Shown here: one piece after another, positions 33,201 to 41,630 of the stretch | How the letters are laid out: each line of letters begins with the position of its first letter | How positions within the stretch are numbered: position 1 is the first letter of the stretch | Assembly: GCA_033782935.1 (NCBI GenBank) | Contig: JAWQEG010002492.1 | Location: forward strand, 62,001-126,000 | Reading direction: 5' to 3' | Length of the DNA stretch: 64,000 nucleotides | Origin: Petrolisthes cinctipes | Lineage: Eukaryota > Arthropoda > Malacostraca > Decapoda > Porcellanidae | Translations under genes and position numbers: made by a program | Notes under the pieces: model-generated | What the model was told of the DNA's origin: nothing | The model's database searches: none | The model's input: the letters and a program-made list of their open reading frames with translations, nothing else

Positions 33201-36200
33201 ACAGTCAAGACACCTCACACTCACACACCCTCTGATCACTCTCGGAATGAAGCCACCTCAGAGCTAGTTCATGAGAGTTTATAACACACGGTCTCATTGC
33301 CGCACGAGGGAAATATGTGAGCGAATGCTATAACGTTTCAAAACGTTCTTGGGGCTGTAACAACACTAAAATTCGGGTTTTCCAGTCGCGGGTCTACCCG
33401 ACGTAAACATTTTTACGTCCCCTTTTCTCATAGTGACTCTCAGGTGGTCACCATATGTCTTCGAAATGTCAGTCATTCTATACCAAGAATGAGACAGAGG
33501 TTCCCTAACCTGTACTGACAAAGGGTTTCATTTATGTGTGTCTTCCAGTGGTGAGGCAACTATTGGTGTCCCGAAAATTTTCACAAAATTTGTTTATTTG
33601 TGATTTTGCAGAACTTTCCAGACATATCAATTAACTGCTTTGACCCACCAGTCTCCTTTACTGTTTGGCTCAAAATTTTTCAAAAGTATATTTTTCACCT
33701 TCACGGGGGTCCATACCAAATTCAAACAAACCAATGTTAAACTATACGGCACCGGGTGTTACCTACCTTCCTACTAAGCTGCACATGGCACCCATTGTGT
33801 CATGTCCAAGCTCTCAGGGATGATATTACGGCCACCCTAGGTCTCTCCTCGGATCGCCTGTTTTGTATTTCCATGACGAGGAGACATAAATCGGCAAGAT
33901 CTGTCTCTCGTACACTATACTCATTCAATTGGGGGGTTTAACTATGTCCTTAACCTTTCTTCGCACGCACTCCACATAGGGGATGCAGGCGATGGGATAT
34001 TGGGGCTTCGGCTTACCCTCTTTGATGACCTTTATTAAGGGTCAGGACGGGCCTGGCGTTACGCTCACGACACTGTCCCAGGAGGCCTCGTGAGATTTAA
34101 AGTTCGCCTCCTTCCCCGTTGAGGAGCTGGCCAATTATTTGTCACTCCACAGCCCCACTCTAGCAGGGGGTCTGGATGCATTCACGGGGGACTGGAGTTG
34201 GTGGAAATTCCTTTATGCTTTCCCCCTACTTCAACTTCCCTTCTCACTTCTCACCAAAGTGGTCAATGGACTTCGGTCCTATGGGGGTGGGTTCTCTTCA
34301 TCGTCCCGTATTGGCCTGCTCAACCGTGGTTCGGAAGAGTGAAGGCCAGGTGTCCGAACCCACTGTTTCTGGGGTCGGCTTGCCTGTTCACAGAGGTAAC
34401 TTTACCGATGCTGTTGTCTTTATGACTACATGCTTGGACTTTTTCCGAAGAGCCTTAATGTATATTTTTAATAGTCAAACATCTAATTTGATGCTTAAAT
34501 CTCTCCGGCCAGCATCGGTGAAATAGTACGAGTCGTGCTGGAAGAGACTTCAATCATATATTAAAATTAATTCCTTGACTTACATTTCCTCCAGCACACC
34601 TCTCACCTTTTTGGCCTGGTTGGCGGTCTCCACCAACAGGGCCCCGGCGACTGTGGCAGCTCATCAAGCTGCAAATACGGACCAGTTGCACTTTGGTTTC
34701 TATATTACTATACATGCGAGGGTGGTGACCATGCTTAAACGTGGCCTCCGTGCCTCTCTACCTCGTCAAAGACAACGGGTCCCCTCATGGTCCCTTCACA
34801 AGGTATTACACTATGTGGCCTTTTAGGATATGGAACAACTTTCAGAGGTTCAAATTTTCTATAAATCAATTTTTCTCCTGTCAATAGCGAGTGGTTTTCG
34901 AGCATCTCGATTAGCTGCTCTTACTCGACTCTCGTCATTTACCACTTTTGCTTCAGTTATGTCATGGGTTACAATTACACCCTCTCCGGCTTTTCTAGCT
35001 TAAAACGAACAGTCTGATGAGTTGCTCCGTCCTTTAAAAATACCTAGTTTCCTGCCTAGGGGGGCTCGCCACCACTTATGCCTGGCTCACACGCTGAGAG
35101 ATTATATGTTAACTATCCCAGATGCCTCCTTTGATCATTTGTTCATTAATCTTATGTCGGATAGGCATCTGGCGATGAGGTCAGTGTCGAGAGCCTTATG
35201 CTATGCAAGATATTTTATTTGGCTGACCCTGGTCATGATACCAAAGCCCATTCCATCAGGGGCTTAGCAGCTTCCTTAGCATTCCTACGGACGCACTCTT
35301 TAGAGGAAGTGCAGTCACTAAGGGGCTGGGCATCGGCGTCATAATTTAGATCACGTTATCTCATGCATGACGCCCAAGACATATCTTTCGTGGCCCTCAC
35401 GACACTAACACAGGTGTCCTCAGGTAATCTTTCGCCTCCTTCCCCGTCGGGGAGCTCGGCTCTCATGCAAAAAAGGGGAGGGGGGGGGAATGTTACATGA
35501 GACTCCGCCAGGCATAATGTCGGTACTAATTACAAATAGTAACTAAAATTGATAAGTAGTTCATTAAAACTATGTAATAAGATATGGTAAAGCAATATGT
35601 TACTATTGACTACCTATTATTACTATAAATTACTTTTCATCCAAATACTTAGGCGGCGCCTGCCACATACAGCATACCTCCCGCTTCCAGCTTGTTATGC
35701 TCCAACCAACACGCTATTTTGACAGCGTAGAATACAAAGGTTGTAGAGGTCAGTATTGTCCTCTAAACCGGTATTTCTGCGCTTCAAAATAGCGTGTTGT
35801 TTACATCCCTCCCTTCCTCCCGCTGGCTGTACTGTCCTTGGGAATGGTAATGGCAAATTCTACCCACAATAAGGGTCTTGGGGACTCTTATCAAGAAGGG
35901 TGATAGGGTTAAGATAAGACTTCTAGATTTAGCAGCTTATTCCAAATTCATGGGATAAATGTTCTGTGTCAGCTAATGTATCTAACCACTCGATATGTTA
36001 CGGTTTCTAACATGAGGGTTAATACAATGCTACACCTCCAACCAACACGCTATTTTGAAGCGCAGAAATACCGGTTTAGAGGACAATACTGACCTCTACA
36101 ACCTTTGTATTATGGAAAGAACATACGGTTAATTGGGATGACATTATCTGACGGTATTTTAATTTGACCTGAATCTACTAAAATTAAACTGTTTTTTTAA

Positions 36201-37857
36201 CTACCGGTATTTTAAATGTTATATTCACTGTGTCAACATCATAATCAGGTACTATAATATAATAACACATGGTTTTACTGACCACTGATGTGTCAAATTT
36301 TTTGTGTCCATTAATGTTAGTGGTGGATGTCACGGCTTGTACGTACGAGCCCAAGTTCTGTGCTGGTTCTGTTAGGTCTAGTATGTTACGGTAGACTCCA
36401 GTGCCAACGGTGCCAGAGGGTGACCCAATCATTAACCTCACTGTAAATAGCTTGCAGAACTCGCCTGTCCGTCACATGAAAAAAAAAAAAAAAAATCCTT
36501 GTAAAATGTGACTGTAATGAAAATGTGATTGTGAGAGGTAGGTAGGTTTGTTGAGGGTATGCAAAATGTTGTGAAGATGTGGTTGTAAAGGATAGATAGA
36601 TTTGTAATAGTTTGTAAAGGGAAGATAAGTGATTGATAGGGATTTTCAGCGCTGTGGAAAGGTACAAAAGAGTTGTTTCATTACCCATTACACTTGTATA
36701 TAAAATAATAATGATGATGATGATATAGGTAAAAGTAGGGAAACTAGCTGAGATCCTCGTATTATATTTTTAGTGTGGATGGTCGTAGAAATCAGTGAAT
36801 ATGGATGTGTCCCAGAATACAATAATAATACTTGTTGCCAATGACGAGGCCCGGGCACCTCCTGTAGATTGTTGTTAGAATTCCATACAAAATATTTCTC
36901 TTAATCTTGCTAACAAAGAATTAGACAAACGTAAACCTAATGAAAAGAAAAATCTTCCTAGTAGGGTAAAAAGACGTCATTCATCATAACCGAGTGTAAA
37001 AAGACGTCATTCATCATAACCGAGTGTAAAAAGACGTCATTCATAAAAACCGAGTGTAAAAAGACGTCATTCATTATAACCGAGTGTAAAAAGACGTCAT
37101 TCATCATAACCGAGTGTAAAAAGACATCATTCATTATAACCGAGTGTAAAAAGACGTCATTCATAAAAAACGAGTGTATAAATAAATGTACAAACCTTCA
37201 ACCGAGGCGAAGATGCAGGCTCCGTCGTTATCACACACAGTATTACAGATGAACATTGGATTGTGGAGATCGACTGGACCAAGGGGATAAAACTTGGGGG
37301 GACACGAGGCGAAGGCTGGGTTTGATGTGTCCACTGTTATCTGGTGTAAGAATTAGTGATGTCTTAATTAAAAGTTACAGGTAGGCTATGATGAAGCAGA
37401 CAGACCCTTGTTATGTTTCGATCAATATTATGTATGTATTCATCACTTTATTCAATTAACCACTGTACCCAAATCTGAAAACTACAAATATTTTCCAAGC
37501 CCATTTCTCACCTTTTACCACAGAAACTAAAATAATTATCTATGTACTAAGCCTGTGTTGAATGATACCATTATTATATCCAAGGTGTTTCTGTATATAT
37601 TATCTATCATAAAAGGATTCAAAACACTTTATTGTATGACTATGTGACACCTTTGAATTATTAGGCTACTAGTAATGACATATTAGAAATAATGCATATT
37701 TAATATTTCTAATTAATAAAAAACTCACCCTCTGGTATGTGATAGTTGTAGTAGATGAAACAGAAAAGTGGAGACAATTGAGAAGGAACAGGAACACCAG
37801 GGTAGTAGATCCTCGCTGCTGTCTCTTTACCCTCAAAATTTGTTTTCGCCTCCCCAT
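25298..37857 (-). CDS. Gene Y: secreted PAN + discoidin/F-lectin-like protein
   Basis: Six minus-strand exons: 37729-37857, 37196-37340, 36283-36464, 28455-28631, 26869-26956, 25298-25386, about 269 codons, all phases consistent. Exon 1 is a signal peptide (core TTLVFLFLLNCLHFSVSS). Exon 2 plus the start of exon 3 form a five-cysteine PAN/Apple-like module (CPPKFYP, CNTVCDNDGAC, EFC). Exons 3-6 form a discoidin/F-type-lectin-like fold: C-x6-C-P-C, then QRVRVDLGAPRTITTLMLYR in exon 4, GRYIT near the start of exon 6 and CICKMMIYG at its end; stop TAA at 25298-25300. Gene X matches it exon for exon. It is probably an extracellular carbohydrate-binding protein; ligand unknown. Intron 3 contains the DIRS element; introns 4 and 5 are full of MITEs. 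The acceptor of exon 3 lies behind a long pyrimidine run. Confidence 0.8.
25495..25646. mobile_element. TTAA hairpin MITE, variant family
   Basis: TTAAGGGGAGATTATTTTG... to ...AATCTCCTCTTAA; arms carry GATTCCTCCAAACTATGCCA and its complement. Right TTAA shared with the next MITE. In intron 5 of gene Y. Confidence 0.85.
25643..25931. mobile_element. TTAA hairpin MITE, G-rich family
   Basis: Multiple inverted copies of the GGGGGACAGGCTTGGGG module, TTAA at both ends. In intron 5 of gene Y. Confidence 0.8.
26317..26479. mobile_element. Mariner-type MITE, CAGTCGGCGG ends
   Basis: Inverted repeats CAGTCGGCGGCAAAAGTCCT / complement, flanked by TA (26315-26316, 26480-26481). 163 bp, no ORF. In intron 5 of gene Y. 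Confidence 0.85.
26482..26664. mobile_element. TA-flanked MITE, CACTCGTGATAC ends
   Basis: Directly abuts the previous MITE, sharing its TA. Ends CACTCGTGATACATAATTTC / complement. A second copy is at 62605-62782. The terminal CACTCG resembles the Tc1-like element at 6273. Confidence 0.8.
26689..26841. mobile_element. TTAA hairpin MITE, GGACCCTGTG family
   Basis: 153 bp, TTAAGGAACCTGTGATCG ... CACAGGGTCCCTTAA. It ends 28 bp from the donor of gene Y exon 5. Confidence 0.85.
26988..27214. mobile_element. TTAA hairpin MITE, G-rich family
   Basis: TTAA both ends, inverted GGGGGTGCGGGAATAGGGGG modules. In intron 4 of gene Y. An uninterrupted run of about 43 T follows at 27222-27264. Confidence 0.8.
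27399..27645. mobile_element. Mariner-type MITE, CAGTCGTGGTC ends
   Basis: TACAGTCGTGGTCAAAAATA ... ATTATTGACTACGTCTGTA, with inner ATCATCCATAT inverted. About 245 bp, no ORF. In intron 4 of gene Y. Confidence 0.8.
27646..28454. other. Gene Y intron 4 remainder
   Basis: AT-rich intronic sequence. A local repeat of AGACAATTT...AAAGTGACT is visible at 27745-27855. No gene recognised. Confidence 0.5.
28848..29058. mobile_element. TTAA hairpin MITE, G-rich family
   Basis: Inverted GGGGACAGGCTT modules ending CACCCCCTTAA; left TTAA not preserved. In intron 3 of gene Y. Confidence 0.7.
29196..29421. repeat. DIRS left inverted terminal repeat
   Basis: Starts TGTATTCTACGCTGTCAAAA. From about 29211 to 29421 it pairs with 35847-36060 with few mismatches. 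Confidence 0.9.
30311..30530. repeat. 110-bp perfect-phase tandem duplication
   Basis: CTAGCGAGG... recurs at 30311 and 30421 with only a few differences in 110 bp, in the 5' part of the DIRS element. Confidence 0.9.
30532..31614 (+). pseudogene. DIRS Gag-like region, broken
   Basis: Pro/Ser/Thr-rich frames in shifted segments (30695-31228 and 30835-31614). Position between the left repeat and RT suggests Gag, but no conserved motif was recognised; composition alone could also produce these frames. Confidence 0.35.
31615..32400 (+). other. DIRS internal region, RT N-terminal part expected
   Basis: By position this should encode the first RT motifs, but I could not read a continuous RT frame. 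A run of about 15 C at 31977-31989 and several direct repeats are present. Confidence 0.35.
32430..33080 (+). pseudogene. DIRS reverse transcriptase/RNase H remnant
   Basis: Frames 32469-32699 and 32700-32954 resemble the RT thumb/connection of DIRS elements. A following frame contains LADTSDGGWGFQST...SGEW (about 33013-33084), the first catalytic segment of DIRS RNase H (normally TDAS.GWG). Stops and a poly-A tract (33099-33115) show decay. Confidence 0.6.
33740..34130 (+). pseudogene. Extra tyrosine-recombinase fragment in DIRS
   Basis: HPLCHVQALRDDI...SSDRLFCISM...ARSVSRTLYS (33756-33941) resembles the middle of a DIRS recombinase, matching 35060-35220. It is followed by the motif CGCCTCCTTCCCCGTTGAGG, also found after the main recombinase (35428-35450). 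It splits the RNase H-to-recombinase interval, suggesting an internal duplication or nested DIRS piece. Confidence 0.6.
34139..34526 (+). pseudogene. DIRS post-RNase H segment
   Basis: Contains LDAFTGDWSWWKFLYAFP and VPYWPAQPWFGRV in overlapping frames. These match the conserved DALS.DWS.W...FPP and P.WP.QPWF segments between RNase H and recombinase of DIRS elements. A frameshift separates them. Confidence 0.65.
34555..35405 (+). pseudogene. DIRS tyrosine recombinase, broken
   Basis: Shows the first catalytic arginine region SIASGFRASRLAALTR (near 34880-34925), LAHTLRDYM...FDHLFINLMSDRH (35080-35168), the HxxR box as HSIR (35249-35260) and the nucleophile region RSRYL with Tyr codon 35357-35359. 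Frames shift between the halves, and a TAA lies at 35342-35344. This enzyme would integrate a circular DNA copy. The catalytic set is recognisable but the copy is inactive. Confidence 0.8.
35702..35800. repeat. DIRS internal complementary region
   Basis: First part complements the left outer end (GCGTAGAATAC against GTATTCTACGC); second part complements the right outer end (36042-36111). The two overlap on the trinucleotide ACA (TGT on the other strand). Confidence 0.85.
35847..36108. repeat. DIRS right inverted terminal repeat
   Basis: Complement of 29196-29421 over most of its length. The outermost about 45 bp (AAGCGCAGAAATACC onward) is unique to this end, as in DIRS right repeats. Confidence 0.9.
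36966..37175. repeat. 30-bp minisatellite, copy B
   Basis: Seven 30-bp units as at 17661-17870 but with different unit variants (several TTATAACC or TCATAACC endings). Starts about 20 bp beyond the donor of gene Y exon 2. Confidence 0.95.
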
Positions 37858-38150
37858 CTTCGTCTGCTTTCAATCTCTGTCCCCGGAATACAACGTCTCT
37901 CCACTCCTGTGTCAGTCAATCTACGCACGTCGAGGTGGGGAAAAATGACAAGTTATCAATCGTATAAAATCACTCAGCCATGACAGAGAGAATAATGTGA
38001 AGGTTAATCCATAATAATATATTCGACAGTGATAACAAACTCTTCTGTGCAGTAACCATCAGCACTATCTAGATATTTTTTAACATACCTTTGTCTTGCA
38101 CGTGTTAGTCTCGTGGAAGCTGGAAAAAGAATGAGGACAGTTTGCACCCT
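37858..38150. other. Upstream flank of gene Y
   Basis: Region 5' of the gene Y start codon on the minus strand, shared with the gene Z flank. Promoter expected here; none assigned. Confidence 0.5.
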
Positions 38151-39378
38151 CAAGGTAAAATAAAGACGAGAAGGTAGGTTCGCGGGGGGGTGAGGGAGAG
38201 CCAGAACACCTCTCCACCACGCAGGTGGATGATGACGTCAGTGTAAATCTCGAGAGCAGGTTCTGAGGGCTGACAGCTGTCAGTCACTCACGTACCAGTG
38301 TGTGGAGTGAAGCTCCGTTTTCTAATTTAAGGGGTAGCTGTTTAAGATCCATAATTTATGAAATGCCAACAGTTTGTATTGTACGTGAGTGCAATGCCGT
38401 TAGAGTTAAATGTGATAAAAATGTACATGTGAGCTGGGTAAGGAATAACACTGATATAAGTAGTATGTAGCTAGAACAGCACTTAGATAGCACAGTATTC
38501 TGGCAAAATATTTGTATTCACATATACTGTGATTTCCACCCAACATATATTCTTACATAAGTACACATATGAAGATGATCCTATCTCCCAATGAAAAAAA
38601 CCGGTATTTATTGAAAGAATTACCGTTTTGTAGCAGTGTTGCCAGATCCGGTTGGGTCCCAGTATTTTGCCCCAGACATTTATTGTACTTTATCACGATT
38701 ATTTCCCGGTAGTTTGCCCAGGTTAGGTTCCGGTAGTTTGCCCAGGTTAGGTCCCGGTAGTCTGATGCGGTCTAGGTTAGGTTAGGTCAGGTCAGGTAAG
38801 GTCAGGCTAATTTCAAATTGCCCCATCTTGGCAATGGGGCATTTGCGGAGAAAATGCCATAGAAGAAAATAGTCTTAGAATGGTCTAAATAAGTGGGTAA
38901 TGAAGGTAGAAAAACCGTACCCAATAACGGTAATTCATTCAATATTTACCAAAAAAAACTTCCTTTGATAAATCCTGGATCCATATAGAAATCTTGAGTA
39001 CTAAAAAAAAAAAAAGAATTATCTGTTTATTTGCAACATTTCCTGAAATTTTCATTCAATTCTGGTCATAATTCTTAGAGGTATTTTGCAAATAAACAGA
39101 CTAAAGAACTCCGGCTAAAACATAACTTAGTTTGGTGGAGATAAAGCTCTACATGTAAAAGTCACACTTGAGGAGTAATGCCAGTATTATCTGAAAACAT
39201 CATGATGTAATTGTACAGTTTACCATACATCCAGATGGTTTTCTTTAAAGATTACATTTTTTTCCACCTCTCTCTCTCTCTCTATCTCTCTCTCCACCTG
39301 TGGATTTTCGATGACATCACGGGGGAGGTGCGCGAAGGGGGGGTGCTGAACCTACCTTATCGTCTTTATTTTACCTTG
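38151..39378. mobile_element. hAT-like non-autonomous transposon
   Basis: 1,228 bp with ~30-bp inverted ends CAAGGTAAAATAAAGACGA / complement, flanked by TGCACCCT at 38143-38150 and 39379-39386. The 8-bp duplication and CA-start fit hAT. Copy A near 18850 has the empty site (TGTACCCT once). No transposase. A second inverted pair (TTTATTGAAAGAATTACCG at about 38607 against 38930-38960) suggests a nested foldback. Confidence 0.88.
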
Positions 39379-39544
39379 TGCACCCTTACGTTTTATCGGG
39401 TTGTGCGTGTCAGAGTGTGTGTGTGTACCATGTAGTCCTCTCCCTTGGAATATATTTATTATGGTGGAATCCTGTCAGAACAATAAAGAGAAGTGGAAAG
39501 AAGAACGTGATAACAATAACTGAACATGCTTAGGTGTATTTATT

Positions 39545-39970
39545 ACATTATTAAAGTACCATCCTTGCATTCTTTTGTATAATTATGCTAAGGGACAACC
39601 GACATTACATCGTTACCTTAAATCAAAGCCAAATAATGCAATGCAACTTCCTTAATTAAGCCATTATCTTTTACCTGGAAATACAGTATTACCAACTAGC
39701 CAATGAGTAAGTATATTTTCTACCCTACTCTTTGTGCATTACTTTGCTTTTTAAAAAATAGCTTTAAAAGTTGACATAAAACTTTTACATTTCCGTGTCA
39801 CTTTACTATATTCATGACTTGGATGGGCTACATGTATACATAGAGAGGGTAAGAGCCACTCATGTCGTTTCTACATAAAGTTATTCTTACAACCAACTTA
39901 TTCATGCACCCTGATTGAACCATTCCAGTCACGTGTCTGAACTACTGTAAAAGCTCTGTACTTTTTTTAT
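39545..39970. other. Non-coding duplicated sequence
   Basis: Counterpart of 20886-21310. Nothing recognised beyond the shared homology. Confidence 0.5.
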
Positions 39971-40600
39971 ACCCAAGCCGAATATTTTCTTTCAATTCTT
40001 GCACTGTCCCTCCATTCCTTCGTGCTTACTGTCCCACCTCTCTATCTTCTCCCATTCTTCAATTCTTCTACTTTCCCTCTATTTATTCTGTTCCCTTCGT
40101 TTGCTTTCCCACTATTATATCTCCTCCCCCCCACCCCTTTCAATTCTTCTACTTTATCTCTATTCCTTCTCTTCCCTTCGTTTACTGTCCCACCTTTCTA
40201 TCTTCTCCCATTCTTCAATTCTTCTACTTTCCCTCTATTCTTTCTGTTCCCTTCGTTTGCTTTCCCACTTCTATTATATCTCCTCCCCCCCCTTTCAATT
40301 CTTCTACTATCCCTCTATTCTTTCTGTTTCCTTCGTGCTTGTTGTGATTCTGTTTCCTTCGTGATTGCTCTCTGCCCCACCTCTCTATAATATATCACCT
40401 TCTCCTTGTCCCTCCTTTCCTTCTATTTTCTTCGTGTTTGTTTGCTGTCAGACCTCTCTCCCTCGTAGGTGGGTATTGCCTGTAGTGATGTGGGCAATAC
40501 TTTAAGGATTTTGGCGTCCCTTCGGTCCCAGCCACTTATAGCTTTCACTTCCTCAACTGTCCATCTTTTCTTTCTATTTCCTTCCTGCTTGCTATCACCT
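39970..40600. repeat. CT-rich diverged tandem repeat, copy B
   Basis: Counterpart of 21310-21950; fewer units than copy A. Confidence 0.85.
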
Positions 40601-40607
40601 TTTTCTT

Positions 40608-41231
40608 GGTGACATAGATCTCAGTAACATCCAAGTGTCAGACCTATCAGAGAGCTGGAGTGTTAGAACCTTAGCTGAGGCAAACTATGACCTAATGAGC
40701 TGCTGGGTGAAAGAAAAACTATCTTGGACTCCTACCACCTGCATAATATACGCTGGCCTCTTTGACATTCTCGAAGGTTCCGAATACACAGCAGCCCTAG
40801 ATAACCTCGGAGCTCTAATAAGTGAACTAAAAGTGAAAAATGAAAACATGGACATCTATGTGAGTCAGCTGGTGCCTAGCTTGCAGAGCTACACACTGCA
40901 GGCAAAGATCAACGACTTCAATGAACACCTACAAAAATGGGGCAGTGAAAATGGTATCTCCACTATAAAGCCCGACCCAGTATTCAGACTGGGGAATGGG
41001 GACATTGATGAGGCTTGTTACCACGCCCATGGGGAACACCAAGGCTCCATACTAATCAGACTTGGTGCCACAAGACTACTTCGTGCCATGGCTGAACAGT
41101 GCACACCTCTCCATGGACACATTAACAAAGAAAATCTCAGGAAACATATCCAGTCACACAACACTCGAAAACTTCCAAACAAACAAATACAGAGGACACC
41201 TGGCCACTCCTCTACCCCCTCAGTACATTAG
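40608..41231 (+). CDS. ORF1 part a: SGNH-like domain with altered motifs
   Basis: Frame open from the element's 5' junction; no ATG is near its start (the first alternative start would be GTG 40635), consistent with truncation. It resembles the esterase-like SGNH domain of CR1-type ORF1: a start like LGDID, the block III region as YAGLFDI instead of G.ND, and a C-terminal HAHGEHQGS...LGATRLLRAM in place of DG.H. The catalytic triad is therefore doubtful. It ends with TAG at 41229-41231; part b continues in the same frame three bases later. Confidence 0.6.
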   Translation, partial: GDIDLSNIQVSDLSESWSVRTLAEANYDLMSCWVKEKLSWTPTTCIIYAGLFDILEGSEYTAALDNLGALISELKVKNENMDIYVSQLVPSLQSYTLQAKINDFNEHLQKWGSENGISTIKPDPVFRLGNGDIDEACYHAHGEHQGSILIRLGATRLLRAMAEQCTPLHGHINKENLRKHIQSHNTRKLPNKQIQRTPGHSSTPSVH

Positions 41232-41234
41232 CAG

Positions 41235-41630
41235 ATGGACAGCGACGGGTGGAGAAGGGTTGGGCGACGCCGAGGCGGACCAGGTCACACCTACAGACCC
41301 GCCCCCCGCTACAATAATCCTCCCAAGAGAATACCACCATCATCCCACCTGTCTATACAAGTCCCACGAGACTACAACGCCAGGCCTAGACATACCCCTC
41401 GCTACACCACTCACTACCCTCTCCCTACCCCAGGCCGCACCCAAGAGGAAACCCACAGGGACGAACACCAGTACCATCCTCACAGACCACAGTGGAAGAG
41501 GATAGGATGCTACAACTGTGGGGAACTTAACCATCATCAATCCAATTGCAGATATGACCATAAGGTAAAATGTAGAAATTGTAATAATCTAGGACATAAA
41601 AGTAAACTGTGTACGTATAATAGCGCTTAG
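41235..41630 (+). CDS. ORF1 part b: basic linker and zinc knuckles
   Basis: Begins at ATG 41235, one codon after the TAG ending part a, same frame. An Arg/Pro/Tyr-rich basic stretch is followed by two CCHC knuckles, CYNCGELNHHQSNC and CRNCNNLGHKSKLC. These bind the element RNA in retrotransposon ORF1 proteins. Ends with TAG 41628-41630, after which the same frame continues into ORF2. Confidence 0.75.
   Translation: MDSDGWRRVGRRRGGPGHTYRPAPRYNNPPKRIPPSSHLSIQVPRDYNARPRHTPRYTTHYPLPTPGRTQEETHRDEHQYHPHRPQWKRIGCYNCGELNHHQSNCRYDHKVKCRNCNNLGHKSKLCTYNSA

Larger units (their letters stand above)
29196..36108 (+). mobile_element. DIRS-like tyrosine-recombinase retrotransposon
   Basis: A 6.9-kb element in gene Y intron 3 with inverted terminal repeats (29196-29421 and 35847-36108) and, just inside the right one, an internal complementary region (35702-35800) complementary to both outer ends joined through a shared TGT. 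That geometry defines the DIRS order. Inside are a proline/serine-rich Gag-like region, RT/RNase H remnants and a tyrosine recombinase, all with stops and shifts. DIRS1-like elements are known to be common in decapods. No target duplication is expected or seen. Confidence 0.85.
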
